A stretch of DNA of 64,000 nt from Antitrichia curtipendula (GCA_951230915.1 OX579638.1:17502696-17566695), one strand, 5' to 3'; counted from the first letter of the stretch, positions 31,712 to 44,291 are shown. Numbers and translations: made by a program. The notes: a model not told the origin generated them from the letters alone.

Positions 31712-32544
31712 GTAGTTGTATTCAGTTGTCAATTAATTTTCTAATTGGTAGTTGCAAGTGGTTAGGTCGTCCTCCTTCCCCTTGTGGTTCTTATTTGATT
31801 TGTTTTTTCTCTCATTTTTCTTCACTGTATGATGGAATGTTAGTTGTGTCCCAGCGAGTTTGTGCTACATATTTTTGTTATTTGTGTATTCGAAGTTGAT
31901 TGCTTGGTGTGATTGAGTGATGAGTTATGCAACGATGCTAGAATGTGAGCGGGGAGCAACGAGCATTTAGACTTGAACACTCAATAAGACTTTTTTTACT
32001 AAAAATAGATATGTCAGAGTCATAAATAGTGATGTCAGATCCAAAAATAGTAATGTCAAAATTACCCAAATAAAAAAATTTTAAAATAAAAATTTTAAAA
32101 AATCAATTTATTGCTAGAACTTGTTTAATTTAAGGTAGTTATTTAGCACTCAAATGTTGTAGATAGGGCCAAAAATAATAGCCTAACCTCTCTCACAACA
32201 TGAAAGGTGGTACAATTGAAGTGATGTACGAATGAATTTCATCCATGTCATCCATTCATTTTTTTGAAATAATTGAAAAATAATTTCAAATACTATGAGA
32301 ATTAATTAATAGAAAAAAAAATTATGTAGCAAACGGCTCATTGGATCCAAGGAAACATTTCTTGTTGCCAAAGGACCTTCCTTCTATGAGTTTGGGGGGT
32401 TATTTAAAATGTAATTTAAAAGATAAAAAATCAAAAAAAAAAATTTGGTATAAGAAATTTTTTTTTTAAATAATTAATTTTTTGGTCAAAATTTGTGTTT
32501 TCCCAAAAGAAAAAATATTCAATTTTTTTTCAATCAACAAATGA

Positions 32545-33115
32545 CTCCTCGGATCCGAAGAGCAATTTCTTGCTGCTAGAGACACCTTCCCTCTATTCAT
32601 TTAGAGAATCTTTGAACTATAATTTAATTAAATTAAAAAAACAAAAATTAAAAAATTTCAATTTTTATTTTTTTTAAATTAGTAAAATAATTCAGCTCAA
32701 GGCTCCACGGAATCCGAGGAGCCTTCATTGGGCTCCGAAAAGCCTTCTATTAGTGCAAACGGACCTTTACAAAGGACTTAAAACCTTTAAATAACCCCCA
32801 AAGGCCCAAACAACTTTTCTTGGCACCCAAAAAGGGCTCTTCGGAATCGAGGAGGCTTCTCTTGGTAGTTAACACTAGCAAGGAAGAGCTCCTCGGAATC
32901 CGAGGAGCTCTAAATAAAAATAATAATTTTTTTTTTTTTTAAATTGAAAAAAAAATTTGAAAAATAATTTTGAAAAAAATTTTGAAAAAAAAAGTTTTGA
33001 ATTTTTTTTTAAAAAGATAATCGAATTTTTTTTAATAGTAGTTTAAATTTTTTCTAAATCAATATGGAAAAGGTGCCTTTAGCAATAGAAAATTGCTCCT
33101 CGAATCCGAGGAGCC
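32545..33115. repeat. Five recurrences of a CTCGGAATCCGAG palindrome in AT-rich DNA
   Basis: Near-palindromic words at about 32545-32563, 32701-32722, 32836-32856, 32886-32910 and 33094-33115. The one at 32886-32910 is 25 nt and symmetrical except at the central base (gagctcctcgg / ccgaggagctc). Spacing is irregular (roughly 40-200 bp); between them are A/T runs. Confidence 0.75.
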
Positions 33116-34036
33116 ATCTATATTATTAATTTTTAATTATTTTTTTGCAAAATAGAAATTTTCTTTTGAAAAAAATAATTATGAAGTTTTAAAATTTCAA
33201 TTTCAATTTAAATAAACTCCCACATTAATATAGGGAAGGTCTTTTGGCAACTTCTCTACCTTTAATTCAAGGTACTTGAGCATCGATCTGTATCTTAAAT
33301 AACTAAGTTTTTAATCCCATTCAAGATACATTCATCATCTAATGCAATAAACAACAGACGTATTTCATCCATCAAAGTGAACTACAAAAAATTCATTGAA
33401 ATTTATTCATCTCCATTCATCTCCATTCATCGTCTTTAAACTCATTTATAGCCATAAATGTTTATCCTTAACCACGGATATAGGCATCTTATGGTGAAAA
33501 GTTTTAAATTTATCAAATTTAAAAAAAAAAAAATCACTGTTTAACGCTCATCGCTCGTCGCTCACTACTCAACGCTCGTTGCTCCCTGCTCATATTTTAG
33601 CAACCCTGATGAGTTATGTGTGTGTCATAGTTGGAAAGAGAGGAAGATGTAGAGATTATGAGTTACACAAGGGTGTGATCAAATTGGAGTGTGTTAAAAG
33701 GAAGTCTGTAATTTGTTTAAGAGTGGAGAAAATGATGTATGTGTCTAAGTTAGAGAATGTGCTGGAAGTTGGAAGGTTTATGGGTTAATAAAGAGATTAT
33801 GGAGTTGTAAATGAGAGTACAGAAGGTGGTCTATTGTCAATTGAAGCCATGAAGATATTTTGAATCCTAATTGGAGTTATGGAGTGATAAGAATGGAGGG
33901 TTCTAAATCAAAGAGAATATGAATGTTAGCTGTGAGAAACTAAGATAAATAGTGATGTGAAACTATAAGTTGTAATGGTGATTTGTCACCAAATCGGAGT
34001 TAATACAAAATATATTTTCATATGTGATGGTGTTTG

Positions 34037-34038
<2 letters not shown>

Positions 34039-34089
<51 letters not shown>

Positions 34090-34113
34090 ATATATATGTG
34101 TGTGTGTGTGTGC
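34039..34113. repeat. Microsatellite (TA)n(TG)n
   Basis: About 15 TA units followed by TG units, a short TA interruption, then TG again. Confidence 0.95.
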
Positions 34114-34373
34114 TTGGTTGATTGATTGATTTTAGTTGCTAAGTTTGGAAGTTTGATCCATGAGCCGAGTTGGAATTTAGTATTATAAGTGCAATGTCAT
34201 TGTAGTTATGTTTTTGGCTATGGAATTCCAAGTTGGATTAATGAATTTAAGTCAAAATATTTTGATTTTATATATAGTACATATTAGCATAGATTTCCTA
34301 CTTGACCGTCTCCCTTGGAATGAAATTATTATATTAATAGGATAATTTCCAATTCAGTCATTATTCTTCTTTA

Positions 34374-35300
34374 ACAACCGTGTCGAAGGCTTTAGCGAAG
34401 TCAAGTTTGAAAAAACCCAGGGGCTGTTTCAAATGATCTGCCCATGCTATGGTTTAATATATAATCATGATATTATCGAGTATAAATCTAAGAAGCAAAA
34501 AGGTTGATTGGTTTATATCTATTACCTCCATCAGAATGGGCTGAAGCCGGATTTGCAATGTCTTAGTAAATATTTTGTATGTAACAATTAGTAAGGTTAT
34601 TGGTCTCCAATTCATAAGTCTATCCTTCTCCCCGCCTTTGTGGATGAATGTGATGAGTCCATCGATGGTCCTTGTGGAGAATTTTCCCTCCCTCAGTACC
34701 TTGGTTATTTTTCATGATAGTTGTCTTTGATCAAATTCCAGTATCGTTTGTGTAATTCGGCCATAACACCGTCTTGCCAAGGGGTATTTCCTCTGCTATG
34801 GGCTCTTAGAGCTTCAAAGCTCTTCAGAGGTGATTGGCTTCGATAGAGCTTCTTTCATTGATTCAGTGAGTTTGTCTAAGTGAGAGGGTAATATCCTCCT
34901 CTCTTTCTCCAGTAAGCTCCTCTGCCATATATAGCCTAGAGTAGAAGTGAGTGCAGATGACCTCTAGACTTTTCTGGTCGGTTCTCAAGATCCCATGTTC
35001 ATCCTTCAGCATTGATATTTGGAAGGCTTTGGAATGAGGTTTGGCGGCTCTGAAGAATTTGTGTATGCAAGCGTCACCCACCTTGACCCACTTGGCTTGG
35101 CTATGGATTCATTTCCCTTCTTCCACATACTTTTTAAATTCTTGTAGGTGAGCGACCGTGAAACTTGTTTTCTCTTTATCTCCTCGGTTGTATGGGTTGC
35201 CTTGAAGGACGGCTTGTGAAGATGAGAGTTTGTGTCGCAACACCTCCTTGGATGCCCTTTGCTCCTTGGCCTTCTGCTTGCAATGTTGCCTGTAGAATGT
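34374..35300 (-). pseudogene. LINE ORF2: linker and reverse transcriptase, first part (dead)
   Basis: The minus strand reads MGDACIHKFFRAAKPHSKAF and LKDEHGILRTDQKSLEVICT (linker, 35081-34863), then GLITFIHKGGEKDRLMNWRP, ITLLIVTYKIFTKTLQIRLQ and FKLDFAKAFDTVV (reverse-transcriptase motif A) in broken frames down to 34374. The rest of the domain is at 29500-30782, beyond the insertion. Confidence 0.8.
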
Positions 35301-35382
35301 GGTTATCTTACATAGCTTACCGGTGAAGTCCAGGCATGCATTCTATGTCCAGATTTGTGGGATGACCACCTTCACTTCTACA

Positions 35383-36205
35383 TCATTCAGATGGAAATTG
35401 TTTATTTTGTATGGTGATTTGCTCTCCTCCGTTGGTTGCAATTTGTATAGTATAAGCAATGGGCATGTGGTTAGCAATTGCACAGTTAGCTCTGATTTGG
35501 TAGTTTGTGATCAAGGGAAGGCCCGCACAGTTCACCAGAAAGTAGTAACATCTATCTAATCTTGCAAGGGAGCATGACTTGCCACATCTCCTATTATTCC
35601 AAAAATATTTACTTCCTGAGTTCTCAGAAAAATGATCCTTGACCTCAAGTGCGTCATTTAATAGGATGAAGACTCTAGTCTCACATATGAAGATGATGCA
35701 ACCATGTAGGTTGACTTTGTCCTCTTGCCGTTCAACGAAGTTCCAGTCGTCACACATCATCCATCTGGTGTCCTTGGGCATAGTTTCCAGGAGAGTTTCC
35801 CAGAGTGATACTCTCCCCCTTGTATTGTTTGAAGCGTATGATGGAGAGTTTCCTTCCTAAAATTCCCTCTAAACTTAACCACTAGGCCCTACCATATAAG
35901 AATTGTCTTTGTGTCATGATCTGTTGAGGGATGCAAGATCTGATCCACATGTAAATGCCCCTTGTGCTAGCCCCTTGGTCTTAAAAGGAGTGCCCAAAGC
36001 TAGTAGCTACTTCTTTGCCTAGGAAGTTGGCGTCGGGCCAAATTGTATGTTCTAGGTCCTTCAATTTGTTTCCTCTCAATTGGTGTTTTTGCAAGCAGAG
36101 GATGTCCAAGTCCTTGAGGAATAGGTAGTAGTAGTTCCTTACTGAACGTACTTTGGCAGGGTCATTAAGACCTTGCACTTTCTGGAACATTAGTGCAACT
36201 TTCAT
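35383..36205 (-). pseudogene. LINE ORF2: AP-endonuclease domain (dead)
   Basis: 36205-35981 reads QGLNDPAKVRSV, DLDILCLQKHQLRG and TIWPDANFLGKE, the N-terminal half of an endonuclease/exonuclease/phosphatase fold (the usual catalytic E is K in LQKHQLRG). After a shift, 35781-35383 reads CDDWNFVERQEDK and LARLDRCYYFLVN, the C-terminal half. The two halves are separated by stops. Confidence 0.8.
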
Positions 36206-36570
36206 GTCGTAATGTTGGTGAGATTGGTGTCAGCCAAAGCCACATTTCTCAATCCATGACTCTCTAAATTTCTTTGGGGGCGTATTTCTTCTTTGTAGAA
36301 GAAATAGGAAGCATTGCCTTTTGTTGTCTCCACAACCTTATACCTTTGATTTCACTGGTTGGGCGTAAGACCTCAGGTATAGGGGGTGGCACGTGTGTCA
36401 TTTTGCATTCTCTTCATCAATTCAAAGAATGCTTCGCGATATTCTGGTGAGATGGCAATGGTTGTAGGCGTGCATGGGGAGGCAGGTTCAATGAGTGAGA
36501 GAGTCTGTCCATTGGTTGCCACATTTTTGATTTGCGGATAAATCTTTGAGTTTTTCCTACGACTGTTGGT

Positions 36571-38470
36571 TCAAGCAACAGAAGTAGAGATTGCGACTAT
36601 CTCGTTTAGGTCGATACATTGTTTAGTGGTGATGAATAGAGGAATATATGGATCCTGCATATTAAGTTTGATTATGACCTCTGTTGGGGTGGAGTTGAGA
36701 ATTGAGTCGCGTAGCTCTACTTGTTGTCTGCTTGAGGGTGTAGGGCCTTCATTCTTGACTCCTACTACCGAGGCGTTACTAATCTGGGCACGGTCGACAT
36801 TTGTGCTTAGGGCAACACCTTGCAAGGTCGGTCCCTCCTGCGTTGGAGGAGGGGCAAGTGAAAGCAAGGGGCTAATCGATGTACATCTGACTGAAAAACG
36901 GTTGAATGTGTTGATTTGAGTTGTTGTTGGGAGTTGTTGTTGGTAGATGTAGTCGAGGAGGACGTTACTCGTTCTTGGCTCCAATTCTCTGGTTGTTATC
37001 ACCAAGTGACCCCTTTCCTCTTGCCTATTAGGATGCTCTACCGCCCGGAGCTTGGTTTTTAATATGGAGTGTGTGTCTCTGCGTTTGCCTCCCATGTCTC
37101 TATTGGGGCTATGAATATTGTGGGGAATCTGTCTATGATTCCCAGATCTTCCCTTGTCAAGCAAGATTTAGGCTTTGTCGATCAACTATTGGATGGAGCT
37201 ACGTTTGTGAGTGGTATTTGTCGGGCTATAGTTGCTAGAGCCCCCTTTTTTTTTCCTTGCTACGATTTACCAGCCTTCCTTTACTTTGATTGGACGAGCC
37301 TCTAGAATTGCATATTGGGCGGCCATGCCTGATGGAGGGTCGGCGCTGCTAAGGGAGTCTTCGTTGTTGAGCATAATTGTCGGGTTATGCCTATCTAAGG
37401 ATAGCGGTAGAGGTAGTAATGAAGGCATGGATTGGCTTGCGTGAATTCTTTCTATCTCCCTTGTCACATTTGTTTTTTCTTCCAAAATGCCTTGGGGCCA
37501 TGCATCCGCCTACGCTTGCGTTGGACTGGAGGATGTTGGATACCTTTTTATGCCTAGGCGCTTCTGGATTAGGTGGCCTATCGAGTAGCAAAATTTGCAA
37601 CATATGAATAGATTGTAGTAATCGATTGCAATGGGTGTGAGGGTGTCGTCTCATTGGTAGTGGCATTGTCAACTATCATTTGTGTTTGCCACCCTCAACC
37701 CGCACGGAGTGCCACATAGAACCTCTAGTCTACAAAGTAGGGGTTCCTCCTATTGCTCTCCATCAAATTGCCCAAATTTGTAGCTATATCTTGTGCAACG
37801 TTCAAGAATTTTCCAGGTATACCTCTTAGGATTACCTAGGTCGGAACTTTCACCTTCTTGGGCTTGCTGGCGTTGAACTCTGATGTCCAAGCTTGGAACA
37901 TGCATGTCCTCCACTTGGAGAGATGGAGAAAAAATGTGAGAACCTTTTGGGTGGGATTTTTGGCCCTCGTCAGAATCTGGAAGAAGCCATGCCCTAGGTG
38001 ACTAGATTTCTCCCCACTCCAACATAGTCCCTAGCTTGTGCTTGGATTGCCGCAATCCATTGCTTTAGGATTGCCTCTGATTGTTTCCCACCTATAAAAT
38101 TTGCAATAATTATAGCATATTTTTGCAATCTCTCCATCTCTCGCCTGACCTTTTTTTGATTGACTTTGACCACAAGTAGAATATTGCATAAAAGAAAATG
38201 AGTGGAGCTACATGAATACCCATCTGGTAGGTGCTCGCCCAACGTTGCCTTTTCCTCATGTTTCCCTAGGTTTGTCACTTCAACAACCAGCTCGGGTTCA
38301 ATTTCTTCCCTTGCTCATTACGCTCCTTCGTCAATGTTGCCTCTTTCCATTTGCACAACTAGCGGGGCATGGGCGATTTTGTCTCAAAGCGTGTCCGCAT
38401 ACAATGATTTCTCCATGTCAATCTTCCACTCAGGCTCGATAAGGAAAAATCCTAATTTTGCCCTAAACTA
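36571..38470 (-). pseudogene. LINE ORF1: DUF4283-like domain and CCHC zinc knuckle (dead)
   Basis: Minus-strand text in several frames: RETWGKGNVGRAP; then KWRTCMFQAWTSEFNASKPK and VILRGIPGKFLNVAQDIATN (37700-37930), matching the nucleic-acid-binding DUF4283-type domain of plant LINE ORF1 proteins; then CKFCYSIGHLIQKR at about 37553-37595, a CCHC knuckle whose last Cys is Arg. A Ser/Thr/Pro-rich tail follows to about 36571. Several stops. In active LINEs this protein packages the RNA. Confidence 0.65.
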
Positions 38471-38474
38471 GAAG

Positions 38475-41400
38475 CATTCTTTCCTACTCAGAGCCAATCC
38501 AATGTTCACCTCGGTAGCTTGGAAGATAAGTGCCACCCTACAACTAACCTACAGCCTTGAATTGGAAAATATAAATCTTAGCCGCTACGCTAACTATGTT
38601 GCTCTCAAAGAATTTTTTGAATGTGTTTGGGGCCATTGGAGTTGCACTGTGACCATCTCAATACATGGGGCATTTGGAATGCACAGTTCAGTTGTTGCTC
38701 AATGTTTCATGTTGGAAATGCGGTCACAAGTGTCAATGAACATCAGTTTGGTATGCTTTAATAAGCAAGTTTAGTATCCATCCGGTTATAGGAATCAGGT
38801 CCAATAACCGTCCATCCTTGTTCCCTACAAAGTCAAACTTGTCCAATGTGGGCATAGGTTGTGATTAATGAACTAGTGCAGAATCTCATGTTATCCAATC
38901 GGTCTATTAAAAGTTGGATCTAGCGCATGAAGGTTTTGATGTACTTATGAAATTAATCAACCTTGCCATTAAGTTTTAGTCTCCAAATTGACAAGTTTGT
39001 AATAAAAACAAAGTCTTTAGCCCGTGTGGGGGAAAAGTAAATGTATTGGTTGTATACTTAATAGTAAAGCAAGCCTATTAATTTATCAATACAACAAATC
39101 AAATTGTTGAGTCATGAATTTTTAGCTATTTATTAATAACTTTTAATTAGCACTTGAGATAAATGATCAAATGTCCCAGAATATTTAATCATTAAGGCTT
39201 ATATACGTTTGTCACTTAATAAGTCCACACTATGTACCTTAAGGGATTACATTCTAGTTTGTGTAATTGGACATAAATGTGTCAGTTACAGCCTTTGCCT
39301 AGATAGGTGTATTAGGTCTTAATTCAAAGGTTTTGGCGTGTTAGATGTTGTAGGTTTAACATTTGTAATTCCATTCATTAGTACATTTCTAATATTGTAT
39401 CAAATTGTTAACCATGAGTAATTTTCAATCAAGAATCTGATATTTGAAATAGGAATCTCCAAAAAAATAAAATGTGACAAATTAGAGAAATTGAATTTTA
39501 AATATAAAATGATTTTGGATTTAATATTCAAAAATTATAGCTTTATTAAAAATCAATTTGGCAAAATGCTACCATAATTGTTTGGTCTTTCTTGCAGTCA
39601 CCTTCTACATTTCTAGGTGGAGGGACCAACACGACATCTCAAATGTGCACATCATCATTTGCCAGTGCTAGCATTAAAAGTTTAAAAGTTATAGCTTGGA
39701 TAAATACGAGTTGGACAAAACTTTAACAAAATTGTTTGGTCTTTCCTACGATCATTCTTTCTTTCTATTTATTATTTTTTCAAGCATGAATATCAATTAT
39801 TTTTTGTTGAAATTTATTATATATATTCCCAACTTATTTCTTTATCATATTATGCATCTGTACATTTTTTGATAAAAAATTTGAAAGATGAAATCTAACC
39901 ATTTGAAAAAAATTTAACCATATAAAAATACTTCTTTTTTAAACCTAAACATCATGTTCTTGCAATCACTAGGGTTTTTTATTCTAAAGTTTTAGAAGGG
40001 TGTACTTTAACAAATTAACAAAAAGATTTTGCTGTCAAATTTGCTAAAAAATTAATATAAATGAAAATTTTAGCCTTGCTTTGAAGATTAGTATTTTGAA
40101 GTTGTTTTTTAAGCATGAAAGAATTTAAGGGATTAAGTAAATATTCGTTAGAACTCTCACCTTGGCCACCTACATCTATTCCTTAACTAATTACCTTGCC
40201 GCCCAAACCCATACCAATGTTTGAGAAACTTTTGAGTTTTATCGACTAATTTCCTTCAATTCTCATATTGAACTGGTTTTTGAAGAATTGAGTCCATTTA
40301 TTTTTTTCTATTTTGTACGAAAAATAGAAACTTAGAAGATTTTTCCATTGGATATTTGCTAATGTTTTTAAATTGCAACCAATTTTTTCTCCAATTCCAC
40401 CAGCTAACATTGAACTAACCAACATTTTTTTCCAAACACTAATCCATACATCTAAGCGCCCACCGCTTTCTCCTTGCTCTAAGGTCACCATTCCTACCAT
40501 TTGAGCCATGATTCCAATATAAAATGTTATGTCTACAACCACCATGCCATGTCACTCACTCAAAGTAAATTACAATAATTTATTTTCCATTTTGCAAAAT
40601 TTGAAGCCCTAAAAATTCTAAGTGGTTTGTCCTATCTAATTGGGCTGCTTGACAGACATGTACAATAACCTTGACCCACTTCATATAACAACCCTAATGT
40701 CCAAGGGTCGCTATTATGTGAGCATAGGAGTGTGAACCCATGAGTCTAGAATACTACACAACTATGTTATAGGTGTATATACTATAGAAATTGTCTATGA
40801 TTGTGTGATATATATGTCACAAATATCCATATTATGGGTACCTATATTATAGGCTCAATGCTCATAGCTCGCATTCTTGGCTCATATACTAGCAACGTTG
40901 ATTTAGAAGTATTCTCCAATATTAAGGTCATTGCAACCTTCAAAATTTTAAATTGCTTTTATATAAGTAGTAAATTTTTTTTATCATTATCATGGGCGCC
41001 TATATATAAAGAATGGAATTAAAATTGTATTTTTTGACTTGACTTATTTTTATTAGTATGCCAAATTTTTGGCTTGAGATTTGTTCTCAAGACATTAGAT
41101 GAGATTCAACTACTCAACAAGGACGTAATTTCCCCCAGGTTTCTAGATTGTGGAAATTCGATCATAGCAATAATCTGACAAGGCAGAACTATTGTCATAT
41201 AAAATAATAATGATAAATAAATTTTAAAATAATTAATTATTATTATTTTTAAACAATTATTTATTTATTTATTTTTAATTTTGGCTAGCAGTGGCTATGT
41301 CACAACAAGGAGAAGAAGCTTAAAACGACCTTCCAATGCCCCCAAAAAACATCTAATGGTGATGAAAATTTATGACCAATATTTTTGTCGTGCACAATTT

Positions 41401-42100
41401 TTTGCCATTTGAATACAACCAAAAAAAATTCATTTTTTTTGGTCAAAGTAACCAAAAAAAATTCAAACTTACTAATGTATTTTAAGTCCAATAGCCAATA
41501 TCAAGTATCACCTAAGTATCACATGAATATTGACAAAAGTGACTAGCTAGTTCTCCAAAATAATTAAAAAAAATACCAATAATGACTAATAGAATATCTT
41601 TATTAGGCATATTTAGGGTCCTCTTTTGGTTTCTTTCATTTTATTTATTTTTGACAAATGGAAAGGAATTTGCATATTGGACTTCGGAAGTTGTTAATGG
41701 GTATGTTGCCCAAACTGTGTGTTGGTTTGTAAAGTAGCACTTTCCTGGATCTCTAACAAGATGGAGGAGTAATTATTTTCTAAACAAGGAGACATAAGTT
41801 ATGTCACAACCATGTCATTGTGACTCAGTTGTCTTATTAGAGCATTCGCAAGGCAACTCACCAAGGGGCTCAACACGGTCACTAGATGAGCCAAAGCTGC
41901 ATCAGGAAAGTATCCTTCATTGCTTCAATAGTGGTAGTCACACCATGTTCACAAGTTGAGTGAACAATGGATATTGAGAAGTTGGTGAAGGTTTAGAGGA
42001 GCCAATGGGAAGCCGCGGTGGGTGAACAAGATGTGACTCCCAAAAGATGTGTCGACAATGAACAATGGGTGAAAAAGGTGTGACATGGCGCCAATGAGCT
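38475..42100. other. AT-rich DNA, no gene
   Basis: No coding region supported; short open frames lack any domain. Short T/A-rich microsatellite-like tracts, e.g. 41255-41280. Confidence 0.5.
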
Positions 42101-42129
42101 AATGAGCGGTTGAATCATGGAGCACAAAG

Positions 42130-42226
42130 GAATATACTTAGCTTGCTAATGAATGTTCATGCCCAAAATTCACCTCCGGAGGAGAAGATTGGGCATGAAT
42201 ATTCAATAGCACGCTAAAAATATTCC
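42130..42226. repeat. Foldback centred at 42180 (tccgga)
   Basis: Left arm 42130-42180 (gaatatactt...cacctccgga) and right arm 42181-42226 (ggagaagattgggcatgaat, then caatagcacgctaaaaata) are inverted copies with scattered mismatches. Confidence 0.7.
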
Positions 42227-42499
42227 ACTGGGGAGCAACAAACCCAAAGCTGCCACATCTTCAATATTCATTGTTCACCTTGTCTATAAACAAGCCATGA
42301 CTACCACTAATATTAGCGGTAGTCACACTTTCTTCCCTAGGCAGGTGGAGAATGGAGAATGACAAGTTCGTGAGGATTTGGAGGAGCCAATGGGGAGTCC
42401 CGATGGGTGAAGAAGGTGTGACACCCACAAAAGTTGTTTGGAGAATGAGAGGGAAGAATAGGAAACCAACATTTGACGTGGAGCGTAGGATGAACATAA

Positions 42500-42660
42500 A
42501 GATAGTTTACAATACAAGATGGAGAATATACTTAAATGAACAAGTCTTCACCACTCCCATTATTCACCTCCGGAGGTGAAGACTAGGAGTGTGAAAGATA
42601 TAACTAGTTAAGAATATTCTAACGTGGAGGGCCAACATGAAGCCAACCTTAAGCCACCAC
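42500..42660. repeat. Foldback centred on an 18-bp perfect palindrome
   Basis: ttcacctccggaggtgaa at 42563-42580 is a perfect palindrome. Flanking arms (gaatatacttaa...gtcttcacca / gtgaagactaggag...aagaatattc) extend the inverted symmetry. Related to the foldback at 42180, so the two form a tandem pair. Confidence 0.7.
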
Positions 42661-42703
42661 AGTCCATTCTCCATTCTCCAAGTGCGGAGTGAAGAAGGTG
42701 TGA

Positions 42704-42876
42704 CTACCCCTATTGTTGCATTACTGCAAGTAATAATGCAACAATATAGTTTCAATGGGAATACTGCATTTTTAGTAGAAGTATATTGTTTCAAGTACTG
42801 AAACAATACACTTTCAATACTACACTTTCAATACTATATTGTTAACCTATTGAAACAGTATTGCAACAATGGGTGG
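42704..42876. mobile_element. MITE-like element, 173 bp, hairpin-rich
   Basis: The left end ctacccctattgttgcatta and the inverted right end ccacccattgttgcaatact match over about 22 bp with few differences. Inside are two further hairpins (ttgcattact/agtaataatgcaa near 42715-42743 and tattgtttcaagtactgaaa near 42783-42805). No clear target duplication. Confidence 0.6.
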
Positions 42877-43299
42877 CTTTTTTCCAATGCGTGAAAGTGT
42901 CGCACAGCAGGCTTGCCAAATGGGGAAAAACGACTATCTATTGCAAATTTTGAAGAGAACACGGGCAAATGAAGTGACTAGAGCGTGGCTCGCTATGAGT
43001 CATTTTGACTTCCTTTTTGAAGTACTGAAACCCCAATTGGCCAATGAAATACTGGTCCACCAACCATGCACTACAGGCTAGTGCGAGGACCTCAGAAACA
43101 AGTGTACAAATCAATTACAAATATTATTTGACAGATTGCGGTCATGAGGAATGTTGGTTGGCTTAAAGGATTACAGAAGAAGGTGGACTTCGAAGGACGA
43201 GAGGTTGATTTTATAGAGAAACCCATTGTCCATCATGAATCCTCAAATGGTACGGGATAATTAGAGGAAAAGAGCTTGACTCCTCATTGTAAAAAGTTG

Positions 43300-43672
43300 G
43301 AATTGTGCTGGAGGTATAAGTTTAGACCTGATTTAGGTATAGTAAATAATTTTTTCTAAAAAAATTTTAACTAAGAAAAGTTGTTAAATAGACATAATTT
43401 TCACCTACAAAAATCCGTTTTAGATTTCGGTCTTCTAATCAAAAGTTATAGACAAATTTCAAAGAGGGATTGGAAAATAATTTTTTCTGACATTTTCAAA
43501 CATCCTCTCTGAAATTTGTCCATAACTCTTTATTGGAGAATCCAAATCTAAAACGGATTTTTGTAGGTGAAAATTATGTCTAGTTAACAACTTTTTTTAG
43601 TTCAAAGTCTTTTAGAAAAAGTTATTTTACTATGCCTAAATCAAGTCTGAAATTCTACTTTCAACACAATTC
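43300..43672. repeat. Long inverted repeat, arms ~170 bp
   Basis: Arms 43300-43470 and 43500-43672 are inverted copies: caaaaatccgttttagattt / aaatctaaaacggatttttg, with aagttatagacaaatttcaa and gacctgatttagg/cctaaatcaagtc further out. It resembles the inverted repeat at 20630-20985, so both derive from one foldback family. Confidence 0.8.
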
Positions 43673-44130
43673 CTATTTTTGAACTTAACTATGTGCAACT
43701 AGCTCCTAGTAATTCCAATTTACATATACCATATAGATTGTTCTACCGTTGACTCACCCCTCATGCATATAAAGAGATTCTCTACTACCCGTGGAGTTCG
43801 AATTCTGAAGTAGATACTTGTAGTGCTACATAAGGTAAATGTCCATGAATGGAAAATTAATTCTTGTAGTTCGATTTCTGATTCATAAAACTACCCCACT
43901 CTTGGCGCGTCCGTTTGGCGCATCCGCCGTCGGACGCAGATGGAGCAGTGAAGCCCCACTCACTAAAACCAGACGTCAAACAAGCATCTGGCGCGCCCCC
44001 TTGGCGAGTCTGCCCTGGGGATGCTCAAATGCACTTTCAGCACTGCAAGCAACAGGCCTTGTACAAAGCTTGAACATGCTTTGAAATCTTGTTCTTTAAC
44101 AACATCTGTAAATAACCTCAACTTCTATAA
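43673..44130. other. Intergenic, 3' of the membrane-protein gene
   Basis: Contains a GC-rich patch at 43895-44010 with two loose copies of ttggcgmrtcygcc. No gene supported. Confidence 0.4.
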
Positions 44131-44136
44131 ACTACC

Positions 44137-44152
44137 GGGGACGGAGGGAGTA
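44137..44152 (-). mobile_element. Isolated Stowaway-like MITE terminus
   Basis: ggggacggagggagta read on the minus strand is tactccctccgtcccc, the classic Stowaway (Tc1/mariner) end with its TA target. No partner end was found within 1 kb, so it is a truncated or rearranged copy, or chance. Confidence 0.4.
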
Positions 44153-44291
44153 ATAACATAGAAAACTGTCTCTGAATCACACCAACTGATTACTCTAAGT
44201 AGCTAGAAGATTACCCTAAACCACTCCAGTTTCATAGAACTACCCAACAGGAGCATCAAGATCGAAGCTTGCGCAAGCTGTTGATGGTCCA

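Larger units (their letters stand above)
30783..34373. mobile_element. ~3.6-kb composite insertion inside the LINE reverse transcriptase
   Basis: LINE coding text stops at 34374 (FAKAFDTVV) and resumes at 30782 (TVDWNF), exactly where other LINEs read FDTV-W. The plus-strand junctions CAACTGTTAT (left, 30773-30782) and CAACCGTGTC (right, 34375-34384) share CAAC-GT, compatible with a short diverged target duplication. The insert is AT-rich, has no gene, and holds a TGACG cluster (30806-31125), a CACTA-type MITE (31488-31711), palindromes (32545-33115) and a microsatellite. Confidence 0.65.
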
